Source of the DNA: Cokeromyces recurvatus
Taxonomy: Eukaryota; Mucoromycota; Mucoromycetes; Mucorales; Mucoraceae
Direction: 5' to 3'
Assembly: GCF_025118155.1 (NCBI RefSeq)
Contig: NW_026251389.1
Coordinates: 806,001 to 870,000 of the forward strand
DNA: 64,000 nt
Within the stretch, counting starts at the first letter, position 1. Each line of letters opens with the position of its first letter. The notes beneath the pieces were generated by a model that ran no database searches, was not told the DNA's origin, and worked only from the letters and a program-made list of their open reading frames with translations. Position numbers and translations under genes: made by a program. Shown piece by piece: positions 1-12,254 of the stretch.

Positions 1-1199
1 ACCTTAAAAATTGTCCGGCTTGAATCATAAACAAAGAAAATCCTTACAAGAATCAAGGATAAAAAAAAAAAAGGAAAGAGTAACTATGAAACAATTAGTG
101 AGCGGGGGGAAGAGAGGAGCCAGCCGAGGCATTGCAAGTTTTTTTTTTTATAAAGAAAGAGACAATCAAGTTTATGAAGGATTATGCAAATGACTAGCTA
201 ACAGATAAATTAAAAAATATGTTGTACACGTAGTTGATGTGTTGAAAGTCGATTTAAAAGAAAGGGAAGAAGACCATCAACAATTTTAAGTTTTTCAAGT
301 TGATGGTGTATTTGGAGACAATATAATATGGCATACTACTTTGTGAATCATTGTGTAGGTTATTATACAACATGCACTGCTTTCTTATCAAATCATTACT
401 CTTGTCAAGGGACATTAATAAAAGAGGTACTTGAAGCACATTTTGTAATCTCAAATGGAGCCCCTCTACTGTATTCATAATCCCCCCCTTCTTTTTTTTT
501 TTATTTTAAAACTCTGATATCAAGTAACATGGCTGCAACAATGAATCTAATTGATTAAGCGTATATGCGTATATATCTAAAAGACTAATCCCGACACCAA
601 ATAGCATACATAAAAATATATGCAATAATAAAGAAACAGCTCATACTTCCATGAATTGCCTATGATTTATGTTTCGACTATATCCTTATTAGTTATATTG
701 TAAATGAAAGGCTACTTTTTTTTTCTTTTATTCCAAATTTTTCCTTCAAAACAGACAGATGCATATACGACATTTAAATTCAAGTATCAACCAAACCACT
801 ATACCACATTTAAAGTCAATGCCAAGGATAAATTAAGTAGAATTCATTATATTTAAAGAATGTTTGTAAAGTAAAAAAAAAAAAAAAGTATACTTTAAGT
901 CCATTACTTTATTGTTCAAAAGTAATAATCATTGATTGAAATATTAAAAAAAAAAAAAAAAACTAATCTTGTTGCCGTTCAAATAAAACGCCACAAGATT
1001 TATAAAGTAAATTAATTTTATTGGATGTCCTTTAAAAAAAAAAAATAAAAAAAATTTCGGCTTAAGCTTGAGAATGCTGTTCGCGAAAAAAAAAAAAAAA
1101 ACTTGCTAGTCTTTTCCATACCCAATTTGATTAAATATTAATCCTCCCCCTCTTTTTTTTTTTTACTAACTTTACACATATAGTCACTTGTATAAAAAC
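1..1199. other. Intergenic, AT-rich, promoter side of CCT4
   Basis: No convincing gene is visible. The short open stretches (11-193 and 254-478) have low-complexity translations and no recognisable motif. The interval contains several A or T homopolymers of 10-20 bases, for example around 875-888, 945-961 and 1086-1101. The last few hundred bases should include the promoter and 5' leader of the CCT4 gene starting at 1200. Confidence 0.6.
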
Positions 1200-3050
1200 A
1201 TGGCACAAGTAGCAAAACCAACAACCACTAAAAATAATACTGGTGGAAATTTCCAAGACAAAGATAAACCTATGGAAGTTCGCATGTCAAACATAACTGC
1301 TGCAAAAGGTAACAATATATACATATATGTAATAATAATAGATTCATTTCGCGTTTCTAATGTTCTAATCATTTAACATCAATAGCTGTTGGTGATGCTA
1401 TTCGTACTTCGTTAGGTCCCAGAGGCATGGATAAGATGGTAAATCTTAATAAAAGATTAAAAAAAAAAAAAAAAAACTTAAAATCTTTATAATGATGTAT
1501 TCATGTTAATTGAATAGATTCAAACTGGTAAAGGTGAAGTTGTTATTACTAATGATGGTGCTACTATCCTTAAGCACATGGCTGTCCTTCATCCAGCTGC
1601 CAAGATGGTAAAGAGAAAAAAAAAAAAAAAAAACGACAATGAATCGAATGGACATTTAATTGATTTATTTATTTTATATACGTATATACATATATAGCTT
1701 GTTGATTTATCTGCTGCACAAGATGTTGAAGCTGGTGATGGCACTACCTCTGTTGTTGTTTTATGTAGTTCTTTATTAGCAGCCGCCGAGAAAATGTTGA
1801 ATAAGGGCATTCATCCTACCACCATTGCCGAATCATTCCAAAGAGCTGCTGCTAAAGCAGTAGAATTTTTAACTGAAATGGCTACACCTGTTGATTTAAG
1901 TGATCGTGAATCACTTTTGAGAGCAGCTTCTACTTCACTTAATTCTAAGATTGTCTCTCAATATTCTACATTGTTAGCTCCTATTGCTGTCGATGCTGTC
2001 ACACGTGTTATTGATCCCGCTATTGCTAATAATGTCAACTTGAATGATATTCGTGTTGTTAAGAAAGTAGGTGGTACTATTGATGACACAGAATTAGTGG
2101 ATGGTCTTGTCTTGAATCAGAATGTCGTTCGTTCTGCTGGTGGCCCTAGTCGTATGGAAAAGGCTAAGATTGGTCTTGTTCAATTCCAACTTTCTCCTCC
2201 TAAACCTGATATGGACAATCAAATTGTTGTTAATGACTATAGACAGATGGATAAGATTCTTAAAGAAGAACGTCAATATCTTTTGAATATGTGTAAAAAG
2301 ATCAAGAAATCAGGTTGTAACGTACTTTTGATTCAAAAGTCCATTTTACGTGATGCTGTCAATGATTTGGCACTTCATTTCTTATCCAAGTTGAAGATTA
2401 TGGTGGTTAAAGATATTGAACGTGATGAAATTGAATTTATTGCTAAATCACTTGGTTGTAAGCCTGTTGCTGATATTGAATCCTTTTCAGATGATAAACT
2501 TGGCTATGCTGATCTTGTTGAAGAAGCCGAGAGTGCAGGTTCACGTATTGTTAAGGTAACTGGTATGAAACATGCAGGTAAGACTGTCTCTGTTATCTGT
2601 CGTGGTGCCAATTCACTTGTTCTTGAAGAATCCCATCGTTCACTTCATGATGCTCTTTGTGTTGTTCGTTGTTTGGTAAAGAAGAAGTTCTTGATTGCAG
2701 GCGGCGGTGCCCCTGAAATCGAAATCTCTCAAAAGTTAATGGACTATGCTAAAACATTAACAGGTATGGAACAATACTGTTTCCAAGCATTTGCTGAAGC
2801 CCTTGAGGTTATTCCTACTACTTTGGCTGAAAATGCTGGTTTGAACCCCATCTCAATTGTTACTGAATTGAGAAATAAGCATGCTCTCGGTGAAAAGACA
2901 GCTGGTATTAATGTTAAGAAGGGAACAATTACAAATATTTTGGATGAAAATGTTATTCAACCTTTATTAGTTACTTCAAGCGCTCTTGAATTAGCTGCTG
3001 AAACTGTCAAAATGATCATGAAGATTGATGATTTGGTTCAAAGTCGATAA
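1200..3050 (+). CDS. CCT4: CCT4: T-complex protein 1 subunit delta (cytosolic chaperonin)
   Basis: This is one of the eight subunits of the cytosolic group II chaperonin TRiC/CCT, which folds actin, tubulin and WD proteins by ATP hydrolysis. Four exons, 1200-1308, 1386-1438, 1518-1607 and 1698-3050, give 534 residues, the normal family length. Exon 1 ends at NITAAK and the joined frame reads [18 protein letters not shown], then NDGATILK, then GDGTTS at residues 97-102, the nucleotide-binding and catalytic loop. The late IAGGGAPE motif is also present. The ATG at 1200 is the first in frame and gives a short N-terminal tail typical of the delta subunit. All three introns (about 75-90 nt) interrupt the first 85 codons and two hold A homopolymers. 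Subunit identity rests on similarity I recognise across the N-terminal half. The family call is certain and delta is very likely. Confidence 0.96.
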
Positions 3051-3165
3051 ATATCATCATCTTATTTCCCTTTCCTATTTCCCCTTCTTCGCCCCCTTTT
3101 TTTTTTATTATTATTATTTTATATTAGTAGTAGTAGATTTTTTACTCTTCCCGTTTTTTATAATA

Positions 3166-3209
<44 letters not shown>

Positions 3210-3386
3210 ATAACCCTCTAATATATTATAAATATGTATATGTATATATGTATGTGTATGTGTATGGATATGGATAGGGTTATACAACTGTGTACAATTT
3301 TCTAGAATTAAATATGTATTGGCAATATAGTATATTCTATTGACATTTTATTCACGTATAAATAATTTAGTATTAAGGGATATTGT
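3051..3386. other. Convergent 3' region with a T tract
   Basis: This short interval separates the convergent CCT4 and dehydrogenase genes. It contains a T tract of about 36 bases ending near 3206 and a TATG/TGTG-rich stretch around 3230-3270. No gene is visible. It should hold both polyadenylation regions. Confidence 0.6.
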
Positions 3387-4297
3387 CTATTGTCGACGAC
3401 AGAAGGGTTTCATTTCCTCATCATTCCAACTATACATTTTACCCGAGAGCTCCTTGGGCGGGTTGTTGGCTAAAGCAGCCAAGACATGACCAGGATCTTG
3501 AGGTTTAACGAGTTTACCAGAACGATGAAGATCGATAAACTTATCATGATCTTCCTTCATACTCTCTTTACCTTTAGTACGAATAACATTTTGCATCTCT
3601 GTATCAACAACACCAGGACGAAGAGCAATGGTTGTGACGTTTGGTTCTTCAACCGACAAAGTAGTTGCAATATGATTGATTGTGGCCTTTGAACTAAATA
3701 CAATATATGAGTCGTTAATATTATTTATCTATCTATCTATTTATGTTTCTACTTTACGCGCCATAAGCACCCCATCCTTTATATCCTTTCAATGCAGCAC
3801 CAGAAGATACAACAATGATAGAACCTCTTTCTGACTTTCGAAGATAAGGTAAAGCATTTTGCACAAGAGAAATGACAGAAAAAACGTTAATATCAAATAG
3901 TTTCTTCCAACCTTCAATAGGAGCTTCAGCAATAGAAGCAATAGGCTCGAGAACACTTTTGTAATTATTATTATTAATAACTTGGAATTATAATCAATGT
4001 CAATCAGTTTTACCCAGCATTAGCAATGACAGAATCTAAACATCCCCATTTGTCAATGGCAGTATTAACAGCTTTATGGATCACTCTATCATCAGTGACA
4101 TCACCAATAACAATCTCAAGTTGACCTGGTTTATTTAACTCGTTTGACACATGCTTTTGTAATTCCTCGAGTAAAGCACTACTTCTGGCAATGGCTACTA
4201 CTCTAGCATTGTATGAAGTTAAGGCTTCTAAAGTGGCTGCTTTACCGATTCCTTTAGAAGCACCAGTAATGATCATAACAGGTGATTTGACACTCAT
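3387..4297 (-). CDS. Short-chain dehydrogenase/reductase (SDR, Rossmann fold)
   Basis: Three exons on the minus strand, 4297-4014, 3955-3758 and 3693-3387, join in frame to 262 residues, the classical SDR length. The N-terminus has the cofactor motif TGASKGIG (about residues 11-18) and exon 1 ends in the ANAG motif. The catalytic YxxxK pair (YGASK) is assembled across the second intron, with Tyr in exon 2 and Lys in exon 3. The arrangement resembles small fungal benzil-reductase-type SDRs of the yeast YIR035C/IRC24 kind, which are NADPH-dependent carbonyl reductases. The substrate cannot be read from the sequence. It converges on CCT4 and lies head-to-tail behind ATG3. The start at 4297 puts the glycine motif at the usual distance from the N-terminus. 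Confidence 0.9.
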
Positions 4298-4548
4298 TTT
4301 TTTTTGTATTACTCAAAAGTTATAATTTTAAAGAACAAAAAAAAAAAAAAAAAAAAAAAAAAAGAAAAAAGAAAATTGTATAAAAATAATAATAGTAGCC
4401 TTGATTTTAAATAATGATGATGGTGGTATTGACAGCAGCAACAAATAATGATGCAGTATTTCTATTTAAAACTCAGATAAGTTTATTTATTTCGGTTACC
4501 AATAAGATTGATCATAAAATAAGGGAATTGTTATATTCAATATGACGA
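4298..4548. promoter_or_regulatory. Short intergenic spacer before the SDR gene
   Basis: About 250 bases between the ATG3 stop and the SDR start. It contains an A tract of about 25 bases near 4338-4363 and must include the SDR promoter and the ATG3 3' end. No specific element is recognised. Confidence 0.4.
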
Positions 4549-5525
4549 CTATGTACTGATAGTATGATCATAATCAATAGTAGGCACAACAGAACTCATA
4601 AACTTTAAGAATAGGATCAAATACCTAATAAACGAATAGAAAAAAAAAAAAGGAAAAAAAGTGAATAATAGCAATTTACATGAATTCTGTATACACTTTA
4701 CTGATCTACACGTATTCCTCCTTCTTGACCTACAACTGAAGTTTTACCCTGACCCATTCTTTCGATAATTTTCTTCATTACTTCAGCATGTTTACAAGGA
4801 TGAATAGAAGCCAAGTTAAGTGATAAATGAGGATGCGTCTCAATTGTTACCGTCTTTTTTACATAATCAGGAGAAACATCTTCAAAGACTTGAGTTGAAT
4901 TTAGAGGACGACGTTCTTCATCATAACCAAATAACCACATACGAGGCGTTTGATAATATTTATCATATGTGATAAATACATCATATGTTCGAACCTGAAG
5001 TACTTTATCACTAGTAGCCATTCATATATGTACAGTGAGTATATAAATAGATGCAAAAATATATACATATAAATATATATATATATGTGTGTGTGTATAT
5101 ATGCAGGCTTACTTTGTCACTACTTGTATAGACTAATATGATTTACATTAGATTATATATACATATAGCTATTTAATACTACTTACAGGATCTTCTTCTT
5201 CTTCTATTTGGTCATCCATGTCTGGTATATCATCCATGTCTGGTACATCATCTAGATCTGGTATATCCTCTATCTTTAATTTTTCTAATCCTCTTTTAAT
5301 TTCTGCCTCTTCCTCTTCTTCAGTCATAATAATTTGTGCCATTTCTTCCATTGTTTTAGTTGTTCTTTTACTATGTGTAAGCATCCAATCTTCTCCACTT
5401 TCATCTTTTATTATTGATTCAACGTCTTCATCTTCAGTCAATTCCATTTGACGAGCACGTCTAATACAAGGAACTTTTATAAAGTATTTAATACTCTTCT
5501 ATTAGAGTTGTAAAGTTATTTTATC

Positions 5526-5556
<31 letters not shown>

Positions 5557-5922
5557 AAAGTTACCATTGCGAGTGACGAGGAATTGTTTGTCACTTGGTA
5601 AGTAGTCTCTCTTTTTCTCGTTTAAACCTCCTTCCCTAAGTTTAAAATAGTTAATCGCTTATTTATTTTGTTTAATGTCAATAGTTCATTTATTTACCAT
5701 TGCCAAGTTGGGCACTTGTAAACCAAAAAATCACCTGCAGCAACAAACTATTTATATTGAAAACGATATCTACTTTCATTTGTCTGTTACAAAGTTGCTT
5801 ACCTCTTCAGGAGTAATACAGCCTGTTTCTTTAAATTTAGAATTCTTCAAGACAGGTGCAAGATATTCTCTTACTTTTTGAAAATTGGAAAATACTTTAT
5901 TATATGCGTCTTGGACAGACAT
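4549..5922 (-). CDS. ATG3: ATG3: E2-like enzyme conjugating Atg8 to phosphatidylethanolamine
   Basis: Atg3 receives Atg8 from the E1 Atg7 and passes it to phosphatidylethanolamine during autophagosome formation. Seven exons join in one frame to 310 residues: 5922-5803, 5747-5698, 5635-5565, 5473-5187, 5132-5113, 5010-4702 and 4624-4549. The N-terminus reads [20 protein letters not shown], the amphipathic helix region, followed by TWQW and DKQFLVTRN. An acidic, repetitive flexible region with [11 protein letters not shown] units follows. The E2 core has [19 protein letters not shown] and the active-site HPC motif, with Cys255 in [11 protein letters not shown]. The last exon supplies the [16 protein letters not shown] tail. 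Exon 5 is only 20 nt (see findings). The family residues and length are all present, so the gene looks functional. Confidence 0.95.
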
Positions 5923-6899
5923 GATAAGAAAAAAAAAAACAAAAGAAAATTAATGCCGCTTTTTTTCGTCCAAAAAAATTGAATAATAATACTCGGTCAG
6001 CTGACTTTTTTTTTTCCTTCTATTGATCATTTGATGATAGTTATATCTTCAGGGGATTTTTTATTGCACAGTTTCATTAATGCAAGTATATATTTGTACA
6101 TGTGTATTATATAAATAACTATTATTATATATTTCATTTTCTTTATTTATTAGTTAAAGATAATCAAGTCTACTACTGTATTATGTAATAATATTCATAA
6201 TATGCTTGTTATATTATTCTCTCTTAGTTGAGTACATACCTTTCTTCATTACATTAGCGTATAAAATTATATTAAACTAGTGGAGAAAATTTATACAATA
6301 TTGAGAAGAAGAGAAGCCAAAACACGTTGTAAAGAAAAAAAAAAAAAAGTGAACCCAAATTTTTTTTTTTTATAATATAAATTATTATTCATATTTTCAA
6401 GTTTGTTACTTTAATAAGAAGCTCAAGGGTGTAGTAACGGTTAGTCTTCATCACGTACCATTAACAACAATAAAGTTTACGGTCTTTTAAAACTAAACAC
6501 AACAAAAAAAAGGTAATTTTTCCATCATCTATGATGCATTGTGTATCTCCAACAAAAAAAAAAAGGTCACTAAATAGTTCAACAAAACATTCTTTGTTTT
6601 ATCTATTTCTAAGCACAATACACATATAAAGTGATTTTCAACTATAAAACAAAATAAAAAAAATTTCTTCCGAGACGGTTTTTTTTTTTTTTTTTAAATG
6701 TTTATATTTCTTATGTAATGTTTAAGAGAAGGATTTTCAATCTCCGAAACCTGAAATAGGATAGGATAGAAAGATAGAAAAAAAAAAAAAAAAAAACTAT
6801 CAGAAAGAATAAATGCATTTAAAAGGCGGGAATGCGTAATTTTTGAAATTCTTCTTCATCTTTTTTATTTTTTATTTATTTTTATTTCTATTTTTCTAC
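5923..6899. promoter_or_regulatory. Divergent promoter region between ATG3 and phosphoglucomutase
   Basis: About 980 bases with no gene, between two genes transcribed away from each other. It is very AT-rich with several A/T homopolymers (about 6334-6347, 6681-6696, 6780-6796). The CT-rich stretch 6845-6897 directly precedes the phosphoglucomutase ATG and probably lies in the leader or initiator region. Specific factor sites are not recognisable by eye. Confidence 0.5.
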
Positions 6900-8167
6900 A
6901 TGGTTAACATTCAAACTATTCCTACCCAACCTTTCGAAGGTCAAAAGCCTGGTACTTCAGGTCTTAGAAAGAGAGTCAAGGTTTTCCAACAAAAGCATTA
7001 CACAGAAAACTTTATTCAAGCTATCCTTGAGGCTATTCCTGAGTCTGATGGTGGTGCCAAGGGCGCAACTCTTGTTATTGGTGGTGACGGTCGTTTCTAT
7101 TCTAATGAAGTACTTCAGGTCATTGTTAAAGCAAGTGCAGCTTATGGTGTAAGTAGTATATGATGAAATGAAATATGGAGGTGTTTTTATTTATTTATTT
7201 CGCTTATATCGTTTTCTTGTGTTGAAAAAAAAATAATAGGTTGCCAAGTTAATTGTGGGTCGTAACGGTATCGTCTCTACTCCTGCTGCATCCAACATCA
7301 TTCGTAAGCGCAAAGCTACAGGTGGTATCCTTTTGACTGCTTCTCATAACCCTGGTGGACCTGAGAATGACTTTGGTATCAAATATAACTGCTCAAATGG
7401 TGGTCCTGCTCCTGAATCTGTAACAGATAAAATTTATGAAATCTCCAAGACAGTCAAGGAACTTAAGGTAGCGGATGCTCCTGAAATTGATTTCTCTAAA
7501 CTTGGTACACAGCAAGTAGGCGATATGACAATTGAAATCATTGATGGTGTTGATGATTATGTAGAACTCATGAAGGAAATCTTTGACTTTGATTCTATCA
7601 AGTCCTTCTTTGCCAATAACAAAGATTTCAAGATGTTGTTCGATGGTATGAATGGTGTCACTGGTCCTTATGGTCATCGTCTCTTTGTTGAAGAATTCGG
7701 TTTACCCGAATCTAGCGTAATGCGTTGTGTTCCTAAACCTGACTTTGGAGGTGCTCACCCTGATCCTAACTTGACTTATGCTCACGATTTAGTGGAAGCT
7801 GTTGAAAAGCAAGGTCTTGATTTTGGTGCTGCCTCAGATGGTGATGGTGATCGTAACATGATTATCGGTAAGGGTGCTTTCGTAACTCCCTCTGATAGTG
7901 TTGCTATCATTGCTCATTATGCAAAGGATGCCATCCCTTACTTCAAGAAGAATGGTATTCATGGTTTGGCTCGTTCAATGCCTACCTCTCAAGCTCTTGA
8001 TTTAGTTGCTAAAAAGATGGGTCTCGAACATTTTGAAGTTCCTACCGGTTGGAAATTCTTTGGCAACTTGATGGATGCAGGTCGCTGTTCTATTTGTGGT
8101 GAAGAATCATTTGGTACAGGCTCTGATCATATTCGTGAAAAGGATGGTGTTTGGGCTATTTTAGGTA

Positions 8168-8217
<50 letters not shown>

Positions 8218-8892
8218 TATAATTGTATGTGTATGTGTGTTTGGGGGGGGAGTGAGGGAGGAAAAAGGAAGGGGAAGGAGGGGACGGACGATCGGTGTAT
8301 AATGGATATGAAACAATGATTACATAATGCTGATTTTAAATTTTTCGTCTTTTTTTTTTTTTTTTTTTTTTTCATTATTATTTTTTATTTAGCATGGTTG
8401 AGTATCATTGCTTATACTAATAAGGAAAAGCGTACCAGTCTTCATGATATTCTCCAAGAACACTATAAGATCTATGGTCGTAACTTCTTCTCTAGATATG
8501 ATTATGAGGAGGTCGATGGAAAACGCGCAGAAGACATGATCAACCGACTTCGTGAACAAATTCAAACAAAAGAACTTGAAAATAAGACTGTAGGTGGTTT
8601 CACGATTGATAAGGCAGATGATTTTGAATATTTAGATCCCATTGATGGAAGTGTATCTAAGAAACAAGGTATCCGTATTATCTTTAAGGATGGCTCTCGT
8701 ATCATTCTTCGTCTCTCTGGCACTGGTTCACAAGGCGCCACTGTTCGTCTCTATGTTGAAAAGTACAGTAACGACGCCTCTGAATATGGCAAAAATGCTC
8801 AAGAAGGTTTGAAGCCTTTGATTGATGTTGCGTTAGAATTATCTGAGCTTGAAAAGTTTACTGGTCGTAAGGAACCTACTGTCATCACATAA
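6900..8892 (+). CDS. Phosphoglucomutase (glucose 1-P / glucose 6-P interconversion)
   Basis: This is a cytosolic alpha-D-phosphohexomutase linking glycogen, trehalose and cell-wall precursor synthesis with glycolysis. Three exons, 6900-7148, 7240-8164 and 8393-8892, give 557 residues, close to eukaryotic PGM1/PGM2. The landmarks are in order. The active-site phosphoserine is Ser118 in TASHNPGG, the metal loop DGDGDR starts near residue 283, and the sugar-binding loop [11 protein letters not shown] and the phosphate-binding [15 protein letters not shown] follow. The ATG at 6900 begins [21 protein letters not shown], the usual family N-terminus. Upstream in-frame codons exist but carry no ATG. 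The second intron (8165-8392) is unusual: a T tract of over 40 bases, then a G-rich stretch, then a second T tract before the acceptor. Confidence 0.95.
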
Positions 8893-10019
8893 ACAAAAAT
8901 GATAAAAAGAAAAAATGTTATATAGCATATACTTATTCCCTGCATATTTTCATAAATACATATATGTTATACATGTATACTACTTTTTTTATATATATAC
9001 ATTAAATAAAATCAAAAGTATATAAGCTACTTGTTATACAGTATAATAATATTGAGTTTGTAAAGAACAAAAAAAAAAAAAGTTCTAGTTTATAATAATA
9101 ATTTGCGACTAAATTAAATATGCATACATTCTATTAAAATATAAATATCTACATACTTGTCCCCAAAAATAGTTTTTCTTCTATGATGATGGTTGCACAA
9201 GTTGTATATCAAAGATAATAAATTGAATGTATGTTTTTTTTCACTTATCCCAGTTTTTTCAGAACTGAATCAAAAAAAAAAAAAAAAAAATTAATTTATA
9301 TTAAAAAAAAACGTGCTTAGTTCCGAATAATGTTTAACATAGAATGATATAGCATCTTTTTACAAGTGATCCACTTTTACTAGCCTTATCGATTTTTTTT
9401 TATTTTTACTTCTATTTGAAACTAGTAAACCTTCTTTAGATTTTTCTTCTTGACTGCTGCTGGTAAATTTTTTAATTTCTGGTTCCTGAATTCTAATCAA
9501 CAAGGGATTAGTTTAAGGAGATGAAGACATTCAAAACAGTAATAAGATAGATCCATTTTGAATATCAAAGAAGGGAAAATAGTAAATAAAACATCATATT
9601 CTTGTTTCACCTTTAATTTTAAAAGTATTATTTTATAATAAACAAATCCTTTTCTTTTTTTTTTTAAAAAAACAAGTATGAAATAAACAAGTCTAGTATA
9701 AAGCACTACAATCAAATATAGAATAATTTCATTTTATAGTGTACCAATAGAAGATATTGTTAACCCTATAATATTATTTCTATTAACTAGGCTTGTCAAA
9801 AGAAAAAAAAATGATGCACTCTATTTTCATGTTTGGCTGAATAACTAAGATCAAGAAATCTATTTATTTTTTCTTTAATGGATATCATTATCGTAATATA
9901 TTATTAAACAGTAAATATGTATTAGAACATAGGAAAACAAAAAACAAAAATAATACAAATATATACAAAGTTCTCTCACTCCCCCTCTTTTCTTTTTTGG
10001 GAAATAAGGATTTTTCTTT
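8893..10019. other. Intergenic, AT-rich
   Basis: No gene is recognised. The open stretch 9497-9715 on the minus strand is low-complexity and without motifs. Homopolymers occur near 9069, 9272-9290 and 9655. Confidence 0.5.
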
Positions 10020-11406
10020 TTACAATTCATCGTCATTTGTAATCGATGTTCTTTTCGACTTATTCATTTCTTCATCTATAATACGTTGTGGCGCCTTTGG
10101 AATCATGATTTGCTTGACTTGTAAGGTAAAAGTGAAAAGACATAAGAGGATCATTACTACCGTCAAGGCCATTGTGACGATTTTACCTAAGCGATAAGCT
10201 GGTGCATTACTCACATTCTATACCTTGACATTAATAAAGTTAGGTTTAAGGTTACCAATCGAGTTAATAATAGCAATGGCCAACGCACACGATTCTCTAC
10301 TACATGCATAGGTTTCATTAGCTCAGGTCATCATGACAGGGGAGATTCCCGAAGACAGGAGAGACCAAATAGGCGCAGACCAACAAAAGGGTAACTGGCA
10401 CATGTCCAGCATTCACAGCGACCAAGACAATACACCAAACTAACGGAAAGAGTCCCACATGCTATAATATGATATGCACGATTTCCATATTGATCCCATA
10501 ATTTACCTTAGATAATAATCACAATACCTACTCAACACTAAAATAGGGACCATCATATAATTAGCAAATGTGGCCTCATAACCCAACGTCTTCAAGATGA
10601 TGGGTAGGTTCTATAAGACACCCATATCCATCTGCATACAAATAAACAAGTGAATAAAAGGGAGTTGTGAATAAATTACGAAATGTATTCATGCTCAGTC
10701 CACTAACGAGACTACTTCGACCTTGTCGCTCAAGACGCGTTATTGCCAACTCTTGCATTTCATCCTTGTATAAATCGTATGTTGTGTGGGAAATCAGGCA
10801 AGACAAAGAAGCCGATAACACTAATAATGACAACAATAATTCCATCAATAATGAAAAAGCCATTTCCAACCGCGCATACTATCAAGACTTTGAGAAATGG
10901 CTCCAGAAATAAGACCACTAAAGGCGCCGGATATTTGCGAACCTGCAACACAAAGACAGCGGTACGCGTACTAAGTTCCTCTTTAGTATACCAGGAACCA
11001 AGTAAGAAGACAATACACAGGTAAAATGCAGCCTCCGTAAAGCCAAGGCAAATACGAAGGTCATAAAGACCTTGGTAATTTTTTAACAAAGGTCATAAAA
11101 CAAACAACTGCATCATCAAGTCGTAACCACAGTTGGAAGCATAATACTAGTTCAAACACAAGCAATAATATAATTTGCAGGGATCTGTAAACTACATTCA
11201 TGAAAAGAGAAAAGGTATGAGAGACGTCCTATAGATAATATTAAAATGATTTAAATATAACTTACATAATATATCCAATAAGGAACATCGTAAGAGCCCA
11301 ATTGTATTGATTACCAATAAGATTCAAATCTTCACTTAAACCTGTTGTTTGAGCATTAGGCATATTATTTCTATCCAAGCCATTTGCAAAATAATCAAAG
11401 AAAGCC
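10020..11406 (-). pseudogene. Decayed MFS transporter (allantoate permease / anion:cation symporter type)
   Basis: Fragments in several minus-strand frames line up in order with a 12-helix Dal5/Tna1-type major facilitator. The N-terminal block near 11406-11275 reads FANGLDRNNMPNAQ and NQYNWALTMFLIGYI. Next comes DLRICLGFTEAAFYLCIVFL, then a GSQISGAFSGLISGAI stretch in a different frame, then IIDGIIVVIISVIGFFVLPD in another. The end is AYRLGKIVTMALTVV followed by a charged tail ending near 10020. Moving from WKWLF to the IIDG block requires a one-base shift near 10885, and a second shift lies near 10955. Stops interrupt the middle. A first exon may lie near 11630-11660, where RKKMRGK precedes a GT. 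The decay spans the whole length, so it is probably a true pseudogene rather than a sequencing error. The substrate class (small organic anions or vitamins) follows from the family only. Confidence 0.82.
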
Positions 11407-12254
11407 TAAATCAAAAGATAATAATCGAGTAATTGTACTAGATATTTTTCTTTTTTATCCTTTTTAACAAATACTATATTTTCTTCTACAAATATAATCT
11501 CCTTTTGTTGATTATTCATTTCTATTGATATCTTCTTTTGTTATAATAAACTTTGTATGCATATATAAATAAAAGGAGAGAGCTTTTATATGAAAATAAT
11601 AATAATAAAAAAAAAGATTGATACCTTTCCTCGCATTTTTTTACGCCAATGACCTACATGTCTTTAACGCAACGCAAAATACAATGCAAAGAGTTAAAGT
11701 TAACTAGGGGGAGGGGGGAGAGAGGCTAAAGATTCGGGAAAGTTTCTGTTTAACAAAATAAAAGCAAGAAATTAAGTAAAGTTTTAGACTATTGCCCAGT
11801 TATAAATACATATACATGTTATAGGTATTTCGATTTATATATAGCAACCAAGTATACAAACACGTATAAAAAATTGTGATAGACAAGGATTTTATCTTCT
11901 TGTCATAACATAATTGCTTTCTTTCAATGAACTTAAAAAGGTGTGTATGTGTGTGTGTGTGTGTGTGTGTAAGAAGAAGACTAAACTGTACTTAGAAAGT
12001 AAATGTTGTTTACTGTTATTTATTGACGGTAAATAGCGGGTAACCTCTATTGTTATACAATGTCTCTTTAGAAATAAAAACATGAATCGTTACTAGATTT
12101 CATGACTTTGAAAGTCCGTGTATAATTGAATTATAAAGCATCATCTATTTTGATTACTACTCCAACATTCTTTTCCTTCTCCATGGGAATATACATAATT
12201 GCTTATTTATTAAATAAGATAACAAAAATGATAATATTTACTAACTAATTCTTC
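11407..12254. other. Intergenic, with a GT dinucleotide tract
   Basis: No intact gene. A possible lost first exon of the transporter pseudogene lies near 11630-11660. A (GT)n run of about 15 repeats spans roughly 11940-11971. A purine-rich patch (gggggaggggggagagagg) lies near 11707-11725. Confidence 0.5.

Noticed and set aside
1184..1372. Minus-strand frames inside CCT4 (1184-1372, 1589-1810, 2094-2276).
   Set aside because: They are shadows of the CCT4 exons and introns on the other strand.
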